The notes below the pieces were generated by a model. The model did no database searches. It was given only the letters and a program-made list of their open reading frames with translations, and had not been told where the DNA came from. From Nocardioides dongkuii (lineage in GTDB: Bacteria; Actinomycetota; Actinomycetes; Propionibacteriales; Nocardioidaceae): 64,000 nt of DNA. Position numbers and translations under genes: made by a program. Positions within the stretch are counted from its first letter, which is position 1. Each line of letters opens with the position of its first letter. The stretch covers positions 1,178,001-1,242,000 of the forward strand of contig NZ_CP059903.1 in the NCBI RefSeq assembly GCF_014127485.1. Direction: 5' to 3'. This document shows, piece after piece, positions 57,204-64,000 of the stretch.

Positions 57204-59608
57204 AGTGCGCGCAACCCGGGTGCACCGGCACCGTCGTCGACGGCTACTGCGACGTCTGCGGCATGGCCGCGGAGCCGGGCGGCAGTGCGGCGACCGCACC
57301 CGCCGGCCCGACCCACCCCACGCCGGCCACCACCGCGCCGGTGGCCGCCGCCGTCGACGGCACGCCGTGCACCCAGCCCGGCTGCACGGGCAAGGTCCTC
57401 GACGGCTACTGCGACGTCTGCGGCTCGCCGCCGGCGTCGGTGACGGTCGCCCCGAGCGTGGCCGCGGAGACCCAGCCGCTCTCCGGCGGCGACGCCTCGG
57501 TCGCGACCGCGGCCAGCAGCGTCCGCTCGGCGGCGATCGGGTCGCGGCTGGCCCGCGCGACCGGCAGCGTGAGTCGGCGTACCCGCACCGGGTCGCAGCG
57601 GATGCGCGCGGCCCGCCTCGGCGCCGGCCTGACCGCCGTACCTCCCGCGCCGCCGGTCGACGCGAGCAAGGCGATCAACCCCGACCCGCAGGTGCCCGAG
57701 GACAAGCGGGTCTGCAGCAAGTGCGGGGCCGCGATCGGCCGCACCGTCGACGGCCGCCCCGGGCGCACCGAGGGCTTCTGCCCCCAGTGCGGCCAGCAGT
57801 TCTCGTTCTCGCCCAAGCTCCATCCCGGCGACCTGGTCGCGGGCCAGTACGAGGTCGCGGGCGCGATCGCCCACGGCGGCCTCGGGTGGATCTACCTCGC
57901 CCGCGACCGCAACGTCTCCAACCGCTGGGTCGTGCTCAAGGGCCTGCTGAACTCCGGCGACCCCGACGCGCTGGCGGCCGCGATCGCCGAGCAGCAGTTC
58001 CTGGCCCAGGTCGAGCACCCGCTGATCGTCGAGATCTACAACTTCGTGACCCACGAGGGCGCGGGCTACATCGTCATGGAGTACGTCGGCGGCAAGTCGC
58101 TCAAGCAGATCCTCAAGGCGCGGATGGGCGAGAACAACGGGGAGTACGACCCGCTGCCCGTCGACCAGGCGCTCGCCTACGTCCTCGAGGTGCTGCCGGC
58201 GTTCCAGTACCTCCACGACCTCGGCCTGGTCTACTGCGACTTCAAGCCCGACAACCTGATCCAGGTCGGCGACGCGGTGAAGCTGATCGACCTCGGCGGG
58301 GTGCGCCGGATCGACGACGAGGACTCCGCGATCTACGGCACCGTCGGCTACCAGGCGCCCGAGGTCGCCGAGGTCGGGCCGAGCGTGGCCTCGGACATCT
58401 ACACGATCGGCCGCACCCTGGTCGTGCTCTGCATGGAGTTCCGCGGCTACCAGGGCACCTACCTGCACACGCTGCCGCCGCCCGAGACGACCCCGCTGTT
58501 CCGCGAGCACGACTCGCTGTACTGGCTGGTCGCGAAGTGCTGCGCCGCCGACCCGGCCGACCGGTTCGCGTCGGCCGACGAGCTGCGCGCCCAGCTGATC
58601 GGCGTGCTGCGCGAGGTGGTCGCCGCCCGCACCCGCGGCACCGCCCTCACCTCGGCCGCGTCGGTGCTCTTCGAGTCGCCCGCCACCGCCACGTCGGTGC
58701 TGACCTGGTCGGCGCTGCCGTCGCTGCGTCCCGACACGACCGACCCGCAGCACGCCTGGCTGACGACCGTCAGCGCCACCGACCCCGCGGAGCGGCTCAC
58801 CAACCTGGCCCAGGCGCCGGAGGACTCGGCGGAGGTGCTGCTGGCCCGGGCGCACGCCGCGCTGGAGCTGGAGGAGCCCGCCCGCGCCCACGCGCACGCC
58901 GCGGAGCTGCTCGCCGCCGACCCCTGGGACTGGCGGGCGCTGTGGGTCGACGGGCTCGCCGCGCTCCAGGAGCGCGACTGGAGCGCCGCGCAGGCGGCGT
59001 TCAGCGCGGTCTACCAGCAGGTGCCGGGCGAGCTCGCGCCCAAGCTGGCGCTCGCGGTCGCGTGCGAGCGCGGCGGGCTGCCCGAGGTGGCCGAGGGGCT
59101 CTACGCCACCTGCGCCGCGACCGACGCGACGTACGTCGCCCCCGCGGCGTTCGGCATGGCGCGGGTCCGGGCCGACCGCGGCGACACCGCCGGCGCCGTC
59201 GCAGCGCTGGACATGGTGCCCTCGACCAGCCGCGGCTACCCCGAGAGCCGCCAGCTGCGCGCGGAGGTGCTGCTCTCCGACGCCGGCGCCGCGCCCGCGG
59301 CGAGCCCCGGCCCGCGGCTCGCGGTGCTCGACCAGGCGATGCGCAGCATCGAGTCGGTGCCGATGGACCCCGCGGCGCGCCAGCGCTACACCGTGCGCAT
59401 CCTCACCGAGGCGCTCGGTGTGGTCACCGCCGCTCCGGGCAACGGGCAGCACGACGTCACGGTGGGCGAGCACGTGGCCACCGAGACCGGGCTGCGCGCC
59501 GGGCTGGAGAAGGCCTACCGGGCGCTGGCCCGGGAGGCGCCGTTGCTCGAGGACCGGGTCCGCCTGGTCAACCAGGCGAACGCCGTGAGGAGCTGGACAC
59601 TGACGTGA
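57200..59608 (+). CDS. pknG: PknG-type serine/threonine protein kinase with extra zinc ribbons
   Basis: An 802-residue soluble kinase. It has two N-terminal paired-cysteine motifs (CAQPGCTG with YCDVCG at about 3-21; CTQPGCTG with YCDVCG at about 55-75), a rubredoxin-like domain (CSKCG to FCPQCG, about 171-197), a kinase domain from about 206 with the catalytic loop YCDFKPDN (Asp347; HRD replaced as in PknG) and DLGG for DFG, and C-terminal TPR helices. Mycobacterial PknG phosphorylates the FHA protein GarA to steer glutamate metabolism. An FHA gene lies at the operon end. The first two zinc motifs are additional to the mycobacterial layout. Confidence 0.93.
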   Translation: MKCAQPGCTGTVVDGYCDVCGMAAEPGGSAATAPAGPTHPTPATTAPVAAAVDGTPCTQPGCTGKVLDGYCDVCGSPPASVTVAPSVAAETQPLSGGDASVATAASSVRSAAIGSRLARATGSVSRRTRTGSQRMRAARLGAGLTAVPPAPPVDASKAINPDPQVPEDKRVCSKCGAAIGRTVDGRPGRTEGFCPQCGQQFSFSPKLHPGDLVAGQYEVAGAIAHGGLGWIYLARDRNVSNRWVVLKGLLNSGDPDALAAAIAEQQFLAQVEHPLIVEIYNFVTHEGAGYIVMEYVGGKSLKQILKARMGENNGEYDPLPVDQALAYVLEVLPAFQYLHDLGLVYCDFKPDNLIQVGDAVKLIDLGGVRRIDDEDSAIYGTVGYQAPEVAEVGPSVASDIYTIGRTLVVLCMEFRGYQGTYLHTLPPPETTPLFREHDSLYWLVAKCCAADPADRFASADELRAQLIGVLREVVAARTRGTALTSAASVLFESPATATSVLTWSALPSLRPDTTDPQHAWLTTVSATDPAERLTNLAQAPEDSAEVLLARAHAALELEEPARAHAHAAELLAADPWDWRALWVDGLAALQERDWSAAQAAFSAVYQQVPGELAPKLALAVACERGGLPEVAEGLYATCAATDATYVAPAAFGMARVRADRGDTAGAVAALDMVPSTSRGYPESRQLRAEVLLSDAGAAPAASPGPRLAVLDQAMRSIESVPMDPAARQRYTVRILTEALGVVTAAPGNGQHDVTVGEHVATETGLRAGLEKAYRALAREAPLLEDRVRLVNQANAVRSWTLT

Positions 59609-60804
59609 GCGAGTTCGACGCCACCACCCCGGGCGGGTCCGGGACCTGCCCCACCTGCGGGAGCGCCGTACCTCCGGAGGCGCGGTTCTGCGAGGGCTGC
59701 GGGACCGCCCTCGGCGGGGACGTGCCCGCCGCGCCCACCGCGGCCGAGGTCGACGCCCTGGCGCCGATCAGCGCGCCGACCCACCGCGCGCCGGCCGCGC
59801 CGCCGCCGACCCCGGTCCGCGCCTGCCTGTCCTGCCAGGGCCCGGTGGGCCCCGACGGCTACTGCGAGGTGTGCGGCACCAAGGCACCCAGCGAGCGCGA
59901 CCACTTCCGCGAGCACCCGGCGTCCTGGGTGGCCGGGGTGTGCGACCGCGGCATCCGGCACCACCGCAACGAGGACGCGATGGCGCTGCTCGCCTCCTCG
60001 GCGCCGGGGGAGCGGGCCGTGCTCGTCGTCCTCGACGGGGTCTCCAACACCGACGACTCCCACCTCGCCTCGCTCGCCGGTGCGCGGGCCGCGCGCGAGG
60101 TGCTGCGCACGCCGCTGCCGCGGGGGATGGGTACGCCGGGGAGCCGGTCGGCCGCGATCGCCAAGGTGATGGCGGACGCCGTGACCGCCGCGAACGCCGC
60201 GATCGTCGGGCACACCGCCGAGGCGTCGACCAACCCGGCGTCCGCGACGTACTGCGCGGCCGTGCTGGAGGGCAGCACGCTCGTCTACGGCAACATCGGC
60301 GACTCGCGGATCTACTGGCTGCCCGACGGGGGACCGGGCCGCCAGCTCAGCGTCGACGACTCGGCCGCCCAGGCGCAGATCGAGGGGGGCATGCCACGCG
60401 AGGAGGCCGAGCGGGGTCCGCAGGCGCACGCGATCACCCGGTGGCTGGGGCGCGACGCGCCCGACCTGGCCCCGCGCGTCGGCGTGCTCGAGGTGGACGC
60501 CGCCGGATGGCTGCTGGTCTGCTCCGACGGGCTGTGGAACTACGCCTCCGAGCCGGACGCGCTCGCCGCGCAGGTGGTGGCGGTGGGCTCCGCCGACCCG
60601 GCCGAGATCGCGCTCGGGCTGGTGGCGTTCGCCAACGCCCAGGGCGGGCAGGACAACATCACCGCCGCGATCGCCCGTGTCGAGCCCGTCGCGGCGGTGC
60701 AGAATGCCGAGGTACCGCTCGACGTACCGATCGCGGCAAGCATCGCCGTACCGACCGCCGTACCGACCGCCGTTTCCACCGACGCAGGGGAGTCCCATGG
60801 CTGA
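59605..60804 (+). CDS. PP2C-family protein phosphatase with N-terminal zinc ribbons
   Basis: A 399-residue protein. Two zinc-ribbon motifs (CPTCGSAVPPEARFCEGCG; CLSCQGPVGPDGYCEVCG) and a linker precede a PP2C domain (about 105-355) with all metal-site aspartates: RNEDAM, VVLDGVSN, GDSRIY, CSDGLW and GGQDNIT. The second position reads DGVS where most have DGMGG, but the aspartate is kept. A proline/valine-rich tail follows. It would reverse the phosphorylation made by PknG, whose stop codon its GTG overlaps. Confidence 0.92.
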   Translation: MSEFDATTPGGSGTCPTCGSAVPPEARFCEGCGTALGGDVPAAPTAAEVDALAPISAPTHRAPAAPPPTPVRACLSCQGPVGPDGYCEVCGTKAPSERDHFREHPASWVAGVCDRGIRHHRNEDAMALLASSAPGERAVLVVLDGVSNTDDSHLASLAGARAAREVLRTPLPRGMGTPGSRSAAIAKVMADAVTAANAAIVGHTAEASTNPASATYCAAVLEGSTLVYGNIGDSRIYWLPDGGPGRQLSVDDSAAQAQIEGGMPREEAERGPQAHAITRWLGRDAPDLAPRVGVLEVDAAGWLLVCSDGLWNYASEPDALAAQVVAVGSADPAEIALGLVAFANAQGGQDNITAAIARVEPVAAVQNAEVPLDVPIAASIAVPTAVPTAVSTDAGESHG

Positions 60805-62074
60805 GTTCACCGCCGCCGTCTACCAGAACGAGTTCCTTCCCGACGGCGGCACCGACGTGAACGCGATCGTCACCGTGACCTGCACCGGCGCCGGCACCGC
60901 CGGGCGGACCGGTGCGGGCTCCGCCGGCGAGATCGTCATCGTCGACACGTCCGGCTCGATGGGCCCGCAGACGATGGCGGCCGCGAAGCAGGCGGCCCAG
61001 GCGGCGCTCGCCGAGATCGTCGACGGCACCTACTTCGCGGTCGTCGCCGGCTCGGACCGCGCGATGCTGGCCTACCCCGAGGTCTCCACCGGGCCGGGGC
61101 TGGTGCGGATGGACCCCCAGGCCCGCGCCGGCGCCAGCGCGGCGATCAACCGGTTCCACGGGCACGGCGGCACCGCGATCAGCACCTGGCTCGACCTCGC
61201 CGGCACGCTCTTCGCGTCGGTCCCCGAGGTCACCCAGCGGCACGCGATCCTGCTGACCGACGGCGAGAACCGCGAGCAGCCCGGCCTGCTCGACGCGGCG
61301 ATCAAGCGCGCCACCGGCTACTTCCAGTGCGACTGCCGCGGCGCGGGCACCGACTGGCAGGTCGAGGAGATCCGGCGGATCGCCCAGGCGCTGCTCGGCA
61401 CCGTCGACATCATCGCCAGGCCCGACCAGATGCGGGCGCAGTTCGAGGAGATCATGCGCGCCTCGATGGCGCGCGGCGTCGCCGACGCCCAGCTGCGGGT
61501 GTGGACGCCGCAGGGCGCGCAGGTGCTCTTCGTCCGGCAGGTCTCCCCGGCGGTCGAGGACCTCACCGCGCGGCGCACCGACGTCAACCCGCTCACCGGC
61601 GCGTACCCGACGGGCGCGTGGTCGGACGAGTCCCGCGACTACCACGTCGCGGTGCGGGTGGCGGCCAAGGCGATCGGCCAGGAGCAGCTCGCGGCGCGGG
61701 TCCAGCTGGTCATCGGCGACGAGGTGATGGCGCAGGGGCTGGTCAAGGCGACCTGGTCCAGCGACTCCGGCCTCACCGCGCGCATCGACCAGCAGGTCGC
61801 CCACTACACCGGGCAGACCGAGCTGGCCGCGATGATCCAGGAGGGGCTGGCGGCGAAGGCCTCCGGCGACGAGGCCACCGCGACGACCAAGCTGGGCCGC
61901 GCGGTCCAGCTCGCCGCCGAGACCGGCAACGGCGAGGCCACCTCCAAGCTGCGCAAGGTCGTCGACATCACCGACGAGCGCGAGGGCACCGTCCGGCTGA
62001 AGCGGACCGTGGACAAGGCCGACGAGATGGCGCTGGACACCGCGTCCACCAAGACCACCCGCATCAAGAAGTGA
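60797..62074 (+). CDS. VWA-domain protein
   Basis: A 425-residue cytoplasmic protein with a von Willebrand A domain (about 45-230) carrying an intact MIDAS: IVDTSGSMGPQ, GGTAIS and LTDGENREQ. A beta-rich middle follows, then a helical end. It binds metal and, through it, partner proteins. It overlaps the phosphatase gene by 8 bp. Kinase, PP2C, VWA and FHA together are a recurrent signalling set in bacterial stress islands, in which the VWA protein usually acts as an assembly platform. Confidence 0.9.
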   Translation: MAEFTAAVYQNEFLPDGGTDVNAIVTVTCTGAGTAGRTGAGSAGEIVIVDTSGSMGPQTMAAAKQAAQAALAEIVDGTYFAVVAGSDRAMLAYPEVSTGPGLVRMDPQARAGASAAINRFHGHGGTAISTWLDLAGTLFASVPEVTQRHAILLTDGENREQPGLLDAAIKRATGYFQCDCRGAGTDWQVEEIRRIAQALLGTVDIIARPDQMRAQFEEIMRASMARGVADAQLRVWTPQGAQVLFVRQVSPAVEDLTARRTDVNPLTGAYPTGAWSDESRDYHVAVRVAAKAIGQEQLAARVQLVIGDEVMAQGLVKATWSSDSGLTARIDQQVAHYTGQTELAAMIQEGLAAKASGDEATATTKLGRAVQLAAETGNGEATSKLRKVVDITDEREGTVRLKRTVDKADEMALDTASTKTTRIKK

Positions 62075-62084
62075 GGCGTCGACC

Positions 62085-62861
62085 GTGAGCACCTGCCCCG
62101 CCGGGCACGACACCACCGCGACCGACTACTGCGACGTCTGCGGGTTGGCAATGGGCGCCGCCCCGCCCGCCGGCGCCGGGGCGTCCGGCGCGCCCGACGC
62201 CGCCGACCCCGCGTCCGGTGGGGACGCCGGGGACAGCGGGATCTGCCCGGCGTGCTCCTCGGTCAACCCGCCCAACGCGCTGTTCTGCGAGGCGTGCGGC
62301 TACGACTTCACCACCGGGTCGATGCCGCGCCCGCTCACCCCGCCCACTCCGCCCGCCGAGCAGGCCGACACCGACACGGTCGCCGCGCCCGTCGTACCCG
62401 ACCTGCCGGCGGCGCCGGCTCCTACGTCGGCGGAGGGCAACCTCTCCCCGGCGCTGAGCGACGAGTGGGTCGCGGAGGTCTGGATCGACCCCGACTGGTA
62501 CGCCGACCAGAAGTCGACCGACCCGCTGCCCTCGCCCGGGCTGCCGCTGGTCGTCGCGCTGCGGCACACCTCGGTGCTCGTCGGCCGGGCCTCGCGCAGC
62601 CGCGGGATCACCCCCGACATCGACCTGTCCTCGGACAACGGCATCAGCCGCCGGCACGCCCAGCTCACCACCGACGGCACCCGCTGGTTCGTCGAGGACC
62701 TCGGCTCCTCCAACGGCACGTACGTCGGCGGCGCGGTCGGCGCCCTTCCCACCTCGCCCGTGACCCCCGGCCAGAAGCAGGAGGTCCTCCCCGACGAGCG
62801 GATCTACCTCGGCGCCTGGACCCGGATCGTGCTGCGCCGCGCCACCCCCGGCGAGATCTGA
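62085..62861 (+). CDS. Zinc-ribbon FHA-domain protein (GarA-like reader)
   Basis: A 258-residue protein with two N-terminal ribbons (CPAGH with YCDVCG; CPACS with FCEACG), an Ala/Pro linker and a C-terminal FHA domain (about 140-255) with the phosphothreonine residues in VLVGRASRS, NGISRRHAQL and DLGSSNGTYVG. In mycobacteria GarA is the FHA substrate of PknG. The GarA-type N-terminal ETTS phosphosite is not seen here; threonines in the linker (ADTDTVAAP) are possible sites. GTG start 10 bp after the VWA gene; last gene of the run. Confidence 0.9.
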   Translation: MSTCPAGHDTTATDYCDVCGLAMGAAPPAGAGASGAPDAADPASGGDAGDSGICPACSSVNPPNALFCEACGYDFTTGSMPRPLTPPTPPAEQADTDTVAAPVVPDLPAAPAPTSAEGNLSPALSDEWVAEVWIDPDWYADQKSTDPLPSPGLPLVVALRHTSVLVGRASRSRGITPDIDLSSDNGISRRHAQLTTDGTRWFVEDLGSSNGTYVGGAVGALPTSPVTPGQKQEVLPDERIYLGAWTRIVLRRATPGEI

Positions 62862-62866
62862 CCCCG

Positions 62867-62958
62867 AGTCGGCGTGAATTGACGGGTCAACCCCGCAACT
62901 CACGCCGACTGGACGCGCAACTCACGCCGAGTCGGCGCACATGTGCGCCGACTCGGCG
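62867..62958. terminator. Compound palindromic terminator between convergent genes
   Basis: Two structures stand side by side. First, AGTCGGCGTGA (62867-62877) pairs with TCACGCCGACT (62900-62910) around an inner TTGAC/GTCAA hairpin. Second, 62925-62958 is a perfect 34-bp palindrome centred on CACATGTG. The motif ACTCACGCCGA occurs in both. They end the FHA operon and the convergent methyltransferase gene. Confidence 0.75.
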
Positions 62959-62972
62959 GATCTCTCCACAGG

Positions 62973-63542
62973 TCAGCGCTTGGTGGCGATGATCGTGGAG
63001 GCGTCGGAGGCGACCATCACCTCGACGGCGGTGAAGCGCTCGTCGGTGAGCCACTGCTCGCGGAGGACGTCGACGCGGCCGTAGGCGATGGGGGGCCAGA
63101 CCTCGCACGGGGTGAAGTCGTCGAGGACGACGATGCCGCCCTCCTCGACGAGGTCGGCGACGGCGTCGACGCCCACCTCGGTGGGCTCGCCGGAGTCGAG
63201 GAAGAGCAGCGAGAAGGGGCCCTGGGTCAGCAGGGTCGACCAGTCCGCGGCGAGCACCTCGACCTGCGGGTCGTCGACGAAGATCTCGGCCGCGGCGCGG
63301 GCCAGCTTCGGGTCCAGCTCGGCGGTGATGATCCGGGTGCCGGTCCCGCGTACGCCGGAGCGCAGCCAGGCGGTCCCGACCCCGCACCCGGTGCCGAACT
63401 CCGCCATCGTCCCGCCGCGGGTGGCGGCGAGGGTGGCGAGCAGCCGGCCGGTCTCGTTGCGGCAGAAGGAGACGTACCCCGCCTTGCGGGAGACGGCGAA
63501 CGCCCGGGACACGACGTCGGGGAGCTCGGGCGGCGCACTCAT
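62973..63542 (-). CDS. Class I SAM-dependent methyltransferase (O-methyltransferase-like)
   Basis: A 189-residue Rossmann methyltransferase. The SAM motif is MAEFGTGCGVGTAWLRSGV, the acidic strand end RIITAELDPKLARAAAEIF, and the catalytic/metal region SLLFLDSGEPTEVG, then GGIVVLDDFTP, as in cation-dependent O-methyltransferases. The substrate is unknown. It has no close neighbours on its strand and converges on the PknG run. Confidence 0.87.
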   Translation of the reverse strand: MSAPPELPDVVSRAFAVSRKAGYVSFCRNETGRLLATLAATRGGTMAEFGTGCGVGTAWLRSGVRGTGTRIITAELDPKLARAAAEIFVDDPQVEVLAADWSTLLTQGPFSLLFLDSGEPTEVGVDAVADLVEEGGIVVLDDFTPCEVWPPIAYGRVDVLREQWLTDERFTAVEVMVASDASTIIATKR

Positions 63543-63641
63543 CCTGCGAGTCTCTCACCGTGGGACGGCCGTCCCGCATCGCGGACACATTCCGGAATGC
63601 GGTGGCCGTCGTCCGGTGAGCGCGGTTACCGTCGGATCACC

Positions 63642-63686
63642 ATGCGGAGCGTCTACGTACTCATCGACTGCCGCGGCGGGGCCTGA
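63642..63686 (+). CDS. Possible 14-codon leader ORF
   Basis: An ATG lies nine bases after a TACCGT -10 box (63627-63632) and begins a 14-residue ORF, MRSVYVLIDCRGGA, that stops just before a run of inverted repeats. Its place at the head of a structured leader suggests an upstream regulatory ORF. Evidence is only positional. Confidence 0.35.
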   Translation: MRSVYVLIDCRGGA

Positions 63687-63688
63687 CA

Positions 63689-63890
63689 GAGAGGCCACCT
63701 CGCCGCGGAGTTCGGCGTTGCGGGCCTCTCGAGAAGCGTGCCGGTCCGGCACACCTCGATCGAAGACGCCCCCGGGCGGGACGCCACCAGCGTCGCGCGA
63801 TCCGCACCGCGTGGTCCTCTCCTCCTCGTGCGATCCACGAGTCCGGGACTCTCCTGTCCGGAGCGTCTTCGATCCGGGTGTGCCGGGCCG
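63689..63890 (+). other. Structured leader region with nested inverted repeats
   Basis: From 63543 to 63922 no ordinary gene is seen. GAGAGGCC (63689-63696) can pair with GGCCTCTC (63723-63730). A 24-nt arm (63746-63769, starting CCGGCACACCTCGATCG) can pair with 63863-63886 with two mismatches, enclosing a hairpin CTCGTG/CACGAG (63825-63841). It looks like a structured 5' leader or small RNA. No known riboswitch class is recognised. Confidence 0.5.
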
Positions 63891-63922
63891 ATCCCGACGA
63901 CCGACCTGCGAGGAGAACGACG

Positions 63923-64000
63923 ATGTACGACATGTATCCCGACTGGGGCCCGGCGAGCCACCACCCCGAGAATCCCGCCAGCCAGGAGAACGCGTACGCC
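63923..64000 (+). CDS. Start of a small tyrosine-rich protein, cut by the window end
   Basis: An ATG seven bases after AGGAG begins MYDMYPDWGPASHHPENPAS and continues beyond the window (26 residues visible). The ribosome site is among the best in the window. The composition (Tyr, Pro, His, Asn) is unusual for this genome, and no family is recognised. It is preceded by a structured leader of about 240 nt. Confidence 0.6.
   Translation, partial: MYDMYPDWGPASHHPENPASQENAYA

Noticed and set aside
63653..63964. Minus-strand frames at the right end of the window
   Set aside because: They run through the inverted-repeat leader, are Arg/Ser/Pro-rich, have no ribosome sites and oppose a well-placed plus-strand start at 63923.

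Overview
The window is about 64 kb of very GC-rich DNA (coding third positions almost all G or C) with tightly packed genes. ATGA/GTGA start-stop overlaps, GTG starts, TANNNT -10 boxes 6-7 nt before many start codons, a PknG/GlnH/GlnX signalling locus and a 13E12-type (DUF222) HNH nuclease among short dispersed repeats all point to an actinobacterium, most likely Nocardioides-like (Propionibacteriales). No rRNA, tRNA, CRISPR array, IS transposase or phage module is recognisable.

Layout. 1-4.2 kb: nuclease fragment, SRPBCC protein, then cysteine desulfurase, mnmA and a MetE C-domain protein. 4.2-8.3 kb: two paralogous DHA2 drug exporters with a TetR gene between them and matching palindromic operators. 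8.4-12.1 kb: ligA, then an ECF sigma factor with a membrane-anchored partner. 12.3-15.7 kb: gatCAB, with a short dispersed repeat inserted in frame near the start of gatC. 15.76-22.05 kb: a cobalamin-riboswitch operon encoding two exported proteins and an ECF vitamin transporter (T, fused A-A, S). 22-33.9 kb: PQQ-type dehydrogenase, hydrolase, EamA transporter, Asp-box propeller, GH65 phosphorylase with a beta-PGM-like phosphatase, ilvD, a PNPOx-like protein and DUF202 proteins. 33.9-36.3 kb: the HNH gene with an SOS box, set between arrays of REP-like repeats. 36.3-41.3 kb: kynureninase, S66 peptidase, zf-UBP protein and small-molecule enzymes. 41.4-45 kb: ilvBNC with a leader-peptide attenuator. 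45-47.4 kb: small acetyltransferases and a DsbA/FrnE protein. 47.4-48.1 kb: more repeats. 48.2-50.5 kb: serA and a YczE-like membrane protein. 50.6-62.9 kb: one co-oriented run of ten genes (TelA, unknown, CbxX-type AAA, GlnX-like, GlnH-like, coiled coil, PknG, PP2C, VWA, FHA). 63-64 kb: a methyltransferase and a structured leader before a truncated small ORF.

Two systems deserve most attention. The riboswitch operon looks like a cobalamin uptake machine in which the two halves of a transcobalamin-like binder (alpha/alpha barrel and small beta domain) are made as two separate exported proteins, the second anchored by a C-terminal membrane helix. The PknG run looks like a complete amino-acid-sensing phospho-signalling island, in which kinase, phosphatase and FHA reader all carry similar paired-cysteine zinc-ribbon modules. 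A third theme is a family of 44-53 bp repeats that flank an SOS-controlled HNH gene, entered gatC in frame, and form a roughly 145-bp inverted duplication 11.7 kb apart.

All family names come from reading motifs by eye. No database search or structure prediction was run.
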